DNA of 64,000 bases from Sinonovacula constricta. Its lineage: Eukaryota; Mollusca; Bivalvia; Cardiida; Solecurtidae. The position numbers and the translations under genes are program-made. The stretch is taken from assembly GCA_007844125.1 (NCBI GenBank), contig CM017556.1:80449564-80513563 (forward strand), given 5' to 3'. Shown in pieces: positions 24,363 through 33,668 of this stretch. The notes beneath the pieces are model-generated. The model was given only the letters and a program-made list of their open reading frames with translations. It did not search any database and was not told the origin of the DNA. Each line of letters begins with the position of its first letter. The first letter of the stretch is position 1.

Positions 24363-25310
24363 TAAGTGCTCGTATTTTTTTATTGAAATTTATCATTTTA
24401 TTTCAACAGTAAAAGAACACAATGTTCTATTTATATTATGGTGTTCTCTTTTTAAGTATTCTAAAGAACAATTATGCAAATGATAGAAATAGACGTAAGA
24501 ATTTTGAAAAGGAACAGGAAAAAAATTACACATATCATTTATCTAATTCTTATTTCAAAGTGCAGAACAAGCACAAATTTGACCTCAAATCTCTTCAATG
24601 TCATATTCATGGTTAAACATTTTTATCTTAATAAACAATTTTCGCAGTTTTGATCTTCTTCTCAACCCAATATTTATTTTAGTGGCGTATCGCGGAGTAA
24701 AAGCTCGTCGAATATTACAATTAGTTGACTGTTTGTTTTAGATTTGAACAGACTGCACACATCTGCACAAGCACTTTGATAGAGATATGTGAGATATTTT
24801 CTTGGTATTCAACTTTTATTATGATTTAAACGTCATGGTTTTACGTTTGTATCAAAGAACATCGCCTTTTAAGACTAATTGCGAAGAAACAAAAAAGGCC
24901 ATAAAAATGTTTCTGTTGCGTGCTGTACCGGTTTTCCGTGCTAAGGCGGATGTTTTGTTTAGTTTTGGTTCCATGTCGTACTGCATTTATTATATACCGA
25001 TTTTGGATCCTTCCTTCGACATTGGTTAAATAGGTGCTGTTCACAGCTATTGTTGTGTTGTTATGGGAATTAAAAGTGCCATTCACCATTACAAATGATA
25101 TAAGTTAACAACATGATATTTTTGTAATGTGTCTTATATAAAAAACATACACGAAAAAGCAGACATCCAAGGCGCCGTATGGAGCAAGCACTTTAAACAA
25201 GAAGTTGGCTATCATGGGGACTTTTGTTAGGACCTTCTCTTATTTACCTATTAACACTCGCTGTCGATTCATTTCATAAATATTAAAGAGTAACGAATCG
25301 TAAATCTGAT
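24363..25310. other. No supported feature
   Basis: Short frames at 24422-24616, 24802-25029 and 24841-25089 are unrecognised. Confidence 0.45.
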
Positions 25311-25314
25311 GGGA

Positions 25315-25610
25315 ACTAGACTATTGCTACTTTGCTTTCTTCTTTGTTGTCTGCCACATCTGTAATTACATGCTGCGTTGTTAAAATCGACATACTTGTT
25401 TTCTTTTGTTAAACAACACCTCGCGAAAACGGCTGCGAATTCCTTGATGTCTGCTACTTTTTTACAATTGCAAGGTACATTTTTATTGTTGCCGGCTAAA
25501 CTGTTTAAAAGCGGACCACTCGGTTCTTTTCTCCGAAAATGATCTTCCATTACAACTGCGACCTCCTGTTATTGACTGCTACACTATTGTCCCCATAAAA
25601 TATGCATAAA
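25315..25610 (-). repeat. Dispersed repeat, family E copy 2
   Basis: The better preserved partner of 13310-13620. Its minus-strand frame (25269-25550, 93 codons) reads MEDHFRRKEPSGPLLNSLAG and later KEFAAVFARCCLTKENKYV. The DHF.RKEP segment also exists in copy 1 in a frame interrupted by stops. Unknown product. Confidence 0.5.
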
Positions 25611-25940
25611 GACTTTAAAGAGACACCAATGACGTAGTATTAAAGCAACGCTGCAATGCTTAACATGCTTAGCTTTCTAATATATTATTTTCGGCGACTT
25701 TGATACTCTGCATTAATTTTTACTTATATATTTTGCGGGACATAAAATGTTTTATCGAGACAAGCGAAAAAAGTTCACAGAATACGGATTTTAATTTGTT
25801 TATTCTTAACACAGACTATTGGAGAGAAAGCCATTGTACATTGCATGTTTTCGCATAAAAATGAAAGTTTGACTGTACCAGAACCAAATCAGACGAAAAT
25901 ATAGACAATATATTAATTAGAATACAGTAAAGTATAATTA
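25611..25940. other. Spacer, nothing seen
   Basis: No frame or repeat recognised. Confidence 0.5.
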
Positions 25941-26450
25941 CTTAAAAAGAATGTTTAAGAGCTTTGTTTCTAAACCGTCTAAATTGTAAATTCTTCGTAA
26001 ACAGGATCATATTAATATTCTATTAACAGCATATGAAGTGTGTTTTTCTTTCATAAAATGATGACTATTCTGTCTAAAATTTCATTATTTTATTGTATTT
26101 CAAGTACCTGCTACAAAGTATGAAAATGCATCAAATGCAGATAAAACAATCACTTATTTCCTAAACAATCTTGTTCCGATAAAATAACCATTTTAGATGA
26201 TAGAAATAAAGGAAATAATAACACACTGCTTTCCGGGTTAAACACATTTTGATGTGCATTTAATGTGTATTTGATTCCGAAATAAATTAAACCCATCACT
26301 GTTGTTCTGAAGATATTAGCACGTTGAAACATTTTAAAAGAAATTCGGCTAAGAACCACGCCATGTACAAATTATCATAGTTTCAGCTGCTGCTACTGAG
26401 GCATTTAATAAGAAGTTTCAAAAGCATATCATAAACACTAGCTTACACAA
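25940..26450. repeat. Dispersed repeat, family I copy
   Basis: Aligned with 36230-36790. The best-kept blocks are GAAAATGCATCAAATGCAGA + TAAAACA, TGTTCCGA, GATGTGCATTTAATG...GATTCCG, CCCAT, and AGAAGTTTCAAAAGCATATC. Weaker upstream of 26120. No terminal repeats seen. Confidence 0.5.
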
Positions 26451-26584
26451 CCCAAACTGTAAAACTAATAACCCATTCTGTTGTGTTTTTTTCTCTAAAA
26501 ACACTAAAATTGCCATTTTTTCAACAGTTAAAACACAAACACTTGTCTTTTTCTTGGTTTTCTAATATGGTCGCGTTTATGAAC

Positions 26585-26735
26585 GTTTATGTTGAACAAA
26601 TATGTAAAGAGAGCAATTGTTTGTGTTTAACTTTTGAAAAAGTTAATTTGCCGAAAATCTGAGTGTTTTTAAAAAAATAAAAACAAAATTATTCTACAGT
26701 TCTCTATAAAACAATTTGCAACATTCTTTTTATCT
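26585..26735. repeat. Dispersed repeat, family J copy 2
   Basis: Partner of 6560-6715, with AAATATGTAAAGAGAGCAAT, CTTTTGAAAAAGTTAATTTG and CCGAAAATCTGAG. Confidence 0.5.
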
Positions 26736-27612
26736 CACCCATTTGACATGTCTCTCCGATCTTAAAAAGTAATTTGTCCATTATTTCACCCACTTAAACA
26801 AAGTAACACTTATTAAATGACTTGTACCCCTTCCATGTTCTGTTTCGAAGTTATAGATATGATCTCAAAATTTGTTTTGATTTATATACGTTTGGCTTAA
26901 CCCAAAGCTTGTCTTACTGGAAAAATGTGGTATTCATAATTCAAAATATTCGAAAAAATTTATGTATTTGATAAATTCATCTTATGGACCCCACGCACAT
27001 GGGTGTTGTTTGCATACTTAATCTATCAACAGTTGAACCATTTCTTATTTCTATCTATGAACAACACGTATTTTCTCGTAGTCTTGATTTGTTGGGTTGT
27101 CTGAGGGACAACAACCCTATTTATTCACATACAAATGCACTTTATGCTAAGATCCATAAAAGTCTATAGTAGATATAAAACAGTCCTATCTAAAGTCCTG
27201 ATTCAACAGATGTATGTTCCGTGTTTAATTTAATGTTGTGTGTTGAAATGTTTTCCGTTATCTTGAATGTGCCAAACTCATTGGATTTTATTTTAGCACT
27301 TTTAGTCGTATAAGCCTAGATGTTTTATTGTTTGATAAAGTCAACGTTTGTGGAGTTACGTATGATACATTGTGTACTATGTCCAAGCAAATGTTATAGA
27401 AATAAATACTATGTCCAAGTAAATCTTGGAAATAATAAGCCATTTACGATAAATAAGAAAATACAAAATGAATCTGTTTGTATTGAATGGTTGAGGTAAA
27501 AGTTCGCTATAAAATGTAGGTTTTTTTTAAAACACGGCAGCGACAAAAGTACATATATGTTCATTAGAGCGACGTCTGACAAATACACGTGAAGGAAGAC
27601 ACGAGGCAAATG
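26736..27612. other. AT-rich spacer, no supported feature
   Basis: A 61-codon frame at 26984-27169 is unrecognised. Confidence 0.45.
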
Positions 27613-27615
27613 GCG

Positions 27616-27780
27616 TGTAGGCAGATCCATCGACGTAGGCAGATCCATCGACGTAGGCAGATCTATCGACGTAGGCAGACCAATCGACGTAGGCAGACTC
27701 ATCGACGTAGGCAGACCCATCGACGTAGGCAGACTCATCGACGTAGGCAGACTCATCGAAAAGGCAGACCCATTGACGTA
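27616..27780. repeat. Minisatellite, 18-bp unit, about nine copies
   Basis: Units GTAGGCAGAYYCATCGAC repeat with C/T variation. One unit has a one-base loss (CGAAAAGGCAG). Because 18 is a multiple of three, every frame gives a six-residue peptide repeat (RRRQTH on plus, DESAYV and SMSLPT on minus). The minus-strand frames of 86 and 115 codons are therefore repeat artefacts. Confidence 0.95.
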
Positions 27781-28740
27781 TCAGCATTTAACTCGAAGAG
27801 ACCATAAATAAAAGTGTGTGCTTAATACTTTTATACGTAATACATTAAAGCCATGGAAGCGCGTATAAAAGCAAACATAATATTCAAGTAACCGCCTTGG
27901 ACGTGCGCACCATTCGACAGATTATTGATATTTAACAGATATTCATGCTTGAAAACAATCCGGCAATGTCGATTGCATAAATCCGAAAATAACATAACTA
28001 CATAGAATCAGATGTTTGTTTTATGCTCTAATAACTTGGACAATGACTATTATCAAACAACTTCAAATTAAAGAAAATCTCCGGTCACGTTATTTTCTGA
28101 TACCATAAATCATTGCTTATCATTCACCAGCATTATTGAAATATTGCTCACATTTAAACCATCTTTTAAGTCATCTTATACATAATATGTCGAACACAAT
28201 TTTCTTCATAAGCGAATGATTTTCAAACCCTCAACAAAAAGACGCGCGGCTACACAATTTACTGCACTATATTTTAAAAAGATACCTTAACAGTTCTATT
28301 AACTGAAAATTCGCTGTGAACTTTATGTGAAAAGAAAATTCTTATATAAATGACCATATGCCACCGCTGTTGCCTAAAATATCTTCGTGTGTATCCCAAA
28401 AGCTATATTTTAATGAAAAATAACTAATTTGAAATATTTAATCTTAATAAATTTGTAATGCAATTTCTATTTTTTAATTGATGATTAATATTTGCAGCTT
28501 TAGTTTCATACTACATCTTATAATAATATTCAAAGTATGACTAATTACCATTTTTTGTTTGTTAAATCATACATTTTACTTTCTAATAACGCAAACCATC
28601 CGTTCATTTGCTGTTCATAAAGCTTATTTCATTAGAAGCGTAGTTCATATATATATATATATAGACACATATTCTGTATTCTGTCAATGATATTACTTGG
28701 ATTGCTTTCTTTCCTAATGAAGTTCTTTTTCCACTATTTG
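27781..28740. other. AT-rich spacer; short TA run at about 28648-28663
   Basis: No gene or dispersed repeat recognised. Confidence 0.5.
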
Positions 28741-28743
28741 TCT

Positions 28744-28845
28744 TTGAGAAACTCTTAAAGAAGTGTGAGGTTAGAGGTCTTCAAACCGGTTATGCACCTT
28801 TGTCGGTCCTTTTGCCAAACGACCATTCCAAGGTGGTAACATGCA
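28744..28845 (-). repeat. Dispersed repeat, family B copy 1 (partial)
   Basis: AAGTGTGAGGTTAGAG, TTCAAACCGGTTATG, GTCGGTCCTTTTGCCAAACG and ACCATTCCAAGGTGGTAAC are the reverse complement of the right half of the copies at 46821, 48921 and 58126. Confidence 0.7.
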
Positions 28846-29701
28846 TGATTCATTTGTTGTGTATATGCCCTGTCTGATTGTTCCGTCATGATTTTCATTG
28901 GACTGACATGTGTATACATTTTCTAGTTTTTCTTTTTAAGTTAAAATACATGGTTAAATTTTTACAGGACTTCATATTTGCGATTATGTAGTAAATATAC
29001 AAATACCTCTATTTTAAGGCCACTTTGTCCTTCAGAACTGCTATAGGCACCATACTGAAAATAAAGAAATAGTTTAATTTAATGGAGTATAAGGCATTAA
29101 GAAAATTGGCTCGTTGTTGCAACTAGTTCCCTTTGAATGCCATGTTTTTATGTATTCTGTTTGTGATTTTAATATCAGAATCAAGCTGTAGGAAATATTT
29201 TTCTTTAACCGGATGTGCATAAGTACATACGTATTTTCTAGTGTCTGACTTGCTAGCATTCACAAACTTATTTATTTATTTTTATTGGGAAATTCTACTT
29301 TAAAAAGAATAAATACCGAAGCAAAAGTGTATTTATTTAACAAGACATCAAGCGTTAATATTACACATCGTTCCTGAAGACTCTATATTTTAGGGATGAT
29401 ATACGGTTATTTGCTATATACAAATCGTAAGAAAAGGGGTAAGCAGGTTTACCTAACAAAAAAGGTTGTATACATTGCCTAGTATTGCGAATGATTTGTG
29501 GCATTTCCTGTTCGTATTTGGCAACAAAAATCGACATACCATCTTGTATTTAAATACTCGTATTGGTTAATTATTAGTTTTGGCTTTTAATTGTCAGAAT
29601 AAAAAGAGTGATTAACTTTAATTGACTACTTGTATGACTTCATACGAAACTTCATTGTAAATTAAAATAATTGTTTTTCTGTTTTTGTTTTTGAGACACA
29701 T
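28846..29701. other. Spacer, nothing seen
   Basis: A short unrecognised minus-strand frame lies at 29074-29259. Confidence 0.5.
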
Positions 29702-29923
29702 GGCAGCGACCAATTATGAGAATGTATAGCGAAGTCCAGCTGTTTTGGGGGAGGAAGACAACAGACAAATGTCTGTGTAGAACCACCGGCGCACCACAGG
29801 TCAGCTGGAAGACCTTCTCACATTAAGTCCGTCGCCCCGAAGAGGACTCGAACCCAGGCGGTGGGATACTAAGCAGTGAGATGAAATACAGAACGGCGAC
29901 GCTACCGCTACGCCACGGTTCCG
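29702..29923 (-). mobile_element. tRNA-derived SINE, main family copy 3, near full length
   Basis: The minus strand starts CGGAACCGTGGCGTAGCGGT (A box). Then B box GGTTCGAGTCC (29839-29849), body GAAGGTCTTCCAGCTGACCT, GTGGTGCGCCGGTGGTTCTA and CAGACATTTGTCTGTTGTC, and tail CATTCTCATAATTGGTCGCT. It matches 33463-33668 along its whole length. Confidence 0.9.
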
Positions 29924-30640
29924 CTAATTGTTTTTCATTTTTCCGTCTGTTCACTCAAGATACACATCAAACTATTCACGACCTTAGAGACACAAAAAGT
30001 AATCAACCCTCCACTTCATTAGACCTTTAAAAACAGCAACATTTACAATGCACATCTACGTCTCTGATGAAGTATGCAACCTATTAAAACACGCAGAAGT
30101 CGTCCTACTTTTGTAGCCAATCAGAAGCTATGAAAATTCTAATTTCTCAGCGATTTATTTCAATAGAACTCCATTCTCTTTTCTATTTTACAATGAACAA
30201 AATAGATCGATATATTTTACTGAATGGTTTCATTTTCAACTGCGCATGTGCAACAAACCACGCATTCTTGCTTGAACCCTCCCCTTGTGACGACAAATCT
30301 GAACACGTCAAGACGATTGACAGTTTGATTGACAGTTTTATCGGGTTGATTACATGTCATTTTGTTAGAACGGGTACAAGGAAGGCGGGAGGCGGGAGAC
30401 GGGGACTTCTAAGTCGGATAGACTCTATTAAGACGCTCGTTTCGGCTTCTATTTTCTATATAAATGCCTTAATAGACTCTGTCTTATACTCAGAAATTGC
30501 TTGGGATGTAATTTACAAATGGTAACAAAAACATTAAAACCCACCTCTACTACATGATCTCTTTATTCATTTAATTTGATCAAGACTTTCAATGGATGAA
30601 TACCTGCAACAGATATCCCAACTATCAGTGCCTTTATGGC
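29924..30640. other. Unique-looking sequence with a promoter-like patch
   Basis: A GC-rich patch AAGGCGGGAGGCGGGAGACG (about 30381-30400) is followed about 55 bases later by TATATAAA at 30457-30464. That order resembles a pol II core promoter, but no credible downstream exon was found. A 131-codon plus frame (30130-30525) spans it and is unrecognised. Confidence 0.2.
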
Positions 30641-30642
30641 AC

Positions 30643-30659
30643 TCCCTCCCTCCCTATCT

Positions 30660-30735
<76 letters not shown>
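30643..30735. repeat. CT dinucleotide microsatellite
   Basis: CTCCCTCC units lead into about 33 uninterrupted CT units. The SLSLSL frames across it are artefacts. Confidence 0.95.
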
Positions 30736-30736
<1 letters not shown>

Positions 30737-30794
30737 GGTCTATTTTCTCCCTTCATGTCATGAAAATTTTGTGGCTACAAAACCATTCCTTTCC

Positions 30795-31005
30795 ACAGGT
30801 AAATTACATGTTTTCTTAATGCCGTTTTGGATAAAAGCCTTTTATAATCTCAACATACCAGATTATCTTGTAATCTGTAAGAAACGGTTTACGTAGGAGA
30901 TAGAATGGCTGAATACAATTCACACCCGTGTCAGTTTCCCACCGCTGTTTTATATCAGAATAAAACTTCAAGCTGTTAAAGATGGGTTCTACAAAATGAT
31001 TCGTG
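30795..31005 (+). repeat. Dispersed repeat, family K copy 2
   Basis: Partner of 19110-19345, ending AAGATGGGTTCTACAAAATG + ATTCGTGCAGG where copy 1 has AAAATGGGTTCTGAAAACGG followed later by TTCGTG. Here no satellite follows. Confidence 0.6.
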
Positions 31006-31480
31006 CAGGAGTGGATCCAGAAAGTTTTGGTGAGGGGTATGCATCAAGATCCAATCAACTTTATGGCAGTAAATACTAGATACACATATACAAAGTAATG
31101 GAGTCTAAATTCGGCATAAGGAGTCAACAGACAAAATTTACTTTACCTGCAACACATCTCAGTCAACATTTTGTCACGTGGTAAACATACATGTGTCAAC
31201 AAACATAATACGTTTTGGAGAGTAATACTTTTTTCCATATGTTCAGAACATTTATGTTCATAACATATTTAAATAATTATTTCTATCCTGCAGAGCTTTT
31301 TGATAAATTGTGCTAAATTAAGAAGTAGTTTCTTTTTGGCTGTAGCCATCAGTAAGTTTAATTTAAACACCGATGGTCTACGATAGAATGAAGGTTGTAT
31401 ATATGTTGTGCGTAAATCTTTATATAAAGGGCATACAAGTTTAAATGATAGATATCTTCAATTTATCCCACCATCTCTGT
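31006..31480. other. Spacer, nothing seen
   Basis: No frame or repeat recognised. Confidence 0.5.
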
Positions 31481-31481
31481 A

Positions 31482-31534
31482 AATATCGGTTGATATAACC
31501 CGTGTGATAAAGATGAACTTTATCAACCGATATT
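31482..31534. repeat. 14-bp inverted repeat
   Basis: AATATCGGTTGATA (31482-31495) and TATCAACCGATATT (31521-31534) are exact reverse complements with a 25-nt gap. The gap also holds TGATAAAG, which can pair with an overlapping CTTTATCA, giving an alternative stem. Confidence 0.7.
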
Positions 31535-31689
31535 CGCGCACCTGGTCTAAGCCGGACTACTTTTTGACGAAACGATCAGGAGTGTTTACGAGAACGAAAC
31601 TCATTTATCCCGTAATTATGCTTGTAGTCACCCCAAATATGTCCATAATATAAATATTGGTAAAATAGAGCAAAAAAGGCTATTTAACA

Positions 31690-31775
31690 AAGGATCAGAG
31701 CGGTTTCGATCTCTGTCCTGCAGGACTGAAAACTAAAGTAGCAGCGTCTTAACCGACTGAGCTAACCGGACAGTT
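31690..31775 (-). mobile_element. tRNA-derived repeat head or tRNA pseudogene
   Basis: The minus strand reads GTCCGGTTAGCTCAGTCGGT + TAAGACGC (A box TAGCTCAGTCGG, about 31752-31765). After CTTTAGTTTTCAGTCCTGCA comes a B-box-like GATCGAAACC at 31702-31711. There is no matching acceptor stem and the middle is too long for a normal anticodon arm, so a functional tRNA is unlikely. No second copy in the window. Confidence 0.6.
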
Positions 31776-31948
31776 CCTCGCAACATTTCAAAGATTTATT
31801 TAACAATGATATGGAAAGTTTGAAGAAAAAAAATCTATCAGAAAAATGAAACAATATGTTTCAGGAACATAATTAAAATTGTTAAGTAAAAGTAATAAAA
31901 TCAATAAAAGTACGAATTTGTAATCGCAAAAATAAAAACAACTGTCGA

Positions 31949-32409
31949 AATGTCAGATCATGCGAGTCCCCGTTGTTTTGATGTAATTTAGTGTGAATTG
32001 AAAGAATGTGATGAAGAATCGTGTAAAAACCTAAGCAGTGTTGAAGAGATTAGATCTAGCTACGAGGATTTCGAGGCAAAATCTGGCTTTAATCCGAACA
32101 TTTCTGAGAAGGAAATTGATCTTGAATCTGTGGTGACTGTCTCAGATTGCAATCATCTGCCTAATCTTAGGACAGACCCTGATGATCAAATGTCGTTACA
32201 TGATGAACATTCAAATGGTATAGTTAAAGCTCGATCTTAAGCCGAACCAAATACAGCTGACTGCACAGATCTGGACAAATGTGCTAATAAATCACACTTT
32301 CTAGACGTAAACATAAACACCAACCCACCACCTCCAATCCCAACATTTCTTCAAATTTCGCAAGTCACCCTGTCAAAAACACAACTATCTTCGAAATTTT
32401 AAAGCGCTA
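31949..32409 (+). pseudogene. Broken acidic reading frame of unknown product
   Basis: From ATG 31949 one frame runs about 150 codons to TAA near 32402 with two in-frame stops: TAG after 13 codons and TAA at 32238-32240. The clean central stretch (31988-32240) is rich in Glu, Asp and Ser: KECDEESCKNLSSVEEIRSS, then EKEIDLESVVTVSDCNHLPN and RTDPDDQMSLHDEHSNG. After the second stop it reads AEPNTADCTDLDKCANKSHF and ends in a NPPPPIP tract. The composition resembles a real disordered acidic N-terminus. No known domain is recognised. It could be a decayed gene, a retrocopy or a transposon ORF. Confidence 0.35.
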
Positions 32410-33460
32410 TATTCAATGTCCATAATTTCAATGTCATCAACAATTAAAATCCATGAGCCACTGTTTGTTACATCCACAAACACACACAAACCTCGAATGT
32501 AATTCGCGTTTCTTAATGCCAAGTGCGTAGCAACTTTAATGTTACACGGCCTTGACATCACACACTACATGTATTACTTTACACGAGGGTGTGATTTTTT
32601 TCGTTCTTTTTTCTAACCATTATTTTTAGTTATCGTAATCAATAAAATTACAGCCTTACGTATAGCGCAAATAAAATAAAAGAAATAGCATGTTTATGAA
32701 CCTTTTTTATTGTAAAATAGAACTATTTCTTATAGCCGAATTACTCTATTGCTCGCGCATGAATTTCGTGTATTGCATTGGAATGTCCGATCATGTAAGG
32801 GAGGAGCAGTAGCGGTAAATTCAAATGTTTCCCTTTGAAAAGCTGTTGATGGTGGGATAAAAAGAATACCAGGTAAAGCCTCGTGCTTTCTGATTTTCTT
32901 AGCCTCGCATGATAACATTTATCTATATCAACACTAACCTGGTATTCTCTATATCTCTTGTATTACAACAAGTACACAATCGTTCATTTTTTGGACTATA
33001 ATTGCTTCCAAAGCGACCTGTTTGTATTCTCAAGGAATGTGCAGATATTCTTATACGGGTAATATAGAAACGAAGATCAAAAGGTAATATATCAAGATAA
33101 TATTAGTTCTTATAACTTTACAAATAACGTTAAGTAAGATACATATAAATAGAGGTAATTGACGGGTGGTTACCATTTTAATAAAGATTAAAAAATCTTA
33201 CCTTGTATGTTTACATTAGAACGCGTTAATGACCTCGTTATACGTTAGCATGTTATCGAGCATGATGATAACGTTTACCCAAATTAACAGTGTCTTTTGG
33301 ATAATTTGATACATACGACGGAATTTTATTTATGGGTCTTTATGGAAGAGCTGTATAAATGATACGTTGCTTACCAAGATACTTTATTTTAAGAAAGCGT
33401 TGTCTAATTTGCTAATAAATATCAGGATAAATATATGAATTGTTCCGTTTTTGAAATTCA
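32410..33460. other. AT-rich spacer, no supported feature
   Basis: A 62-codon minus-strand frame at 32730-32918 is unrecognised. Confidence 0.45.
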
Positions 33461-33462
33461 TT

Positions 33463-33668
33463 GCAGCAACCAATTGTGAGCATTATAGTTATGTCCAGCT
33501 ATTTTTGTGGAGAAGGACCTAAAACAAACGTCTGAGTAGAACCACCGGCGCACCACAGGTCAGCTGGAAGACCTTCCCACATTAAGTATTTTGCCCCGTA
33601 CAGGACTCGGACCCACGTGGTGATTGGCTACGCGGCCAGACGACACTACCACTAAGCCACGGGCACCC
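33463..33668 (-). mobile_element. tRNA-derived SINE, main family copy 4
   Basis: Minus strand: head GGGTGCCCGTGGCTTAGTGG with A box, worn B box GGGTCCGAGTCC, body GGAAGGTCTTCCAGCTGACC, TGTGGTGCGCCGGTGGTTCT and CTCAGACGTTTGTTTTAGG, then tail GCTCACAATTGGTTGCTGC. Its head begins within a base or two of where the LINE reading frame stops making sense. The last 28 codons of the frame at 33582-33935 are this SINE read through. Confidence 0.9.

Noticed and set aside
27409..27807. Repeat-peptide genes (DESAYV, SMSLPT, RRRQTH)
   Set aside because: An 18-bp minisatellite gives open frames on both strands automatically.
28648..28663. TA run as the left end of a family B copy
   Set aside because: The nearby family B piece is in the opposite orientation and about 80 bp away.
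31690..31775. Functional tRNA gene
   Set aside because: Good A box but no pairing acceptor stem, an over-long middle and a weak B box; called a tRNA-derived repeat.
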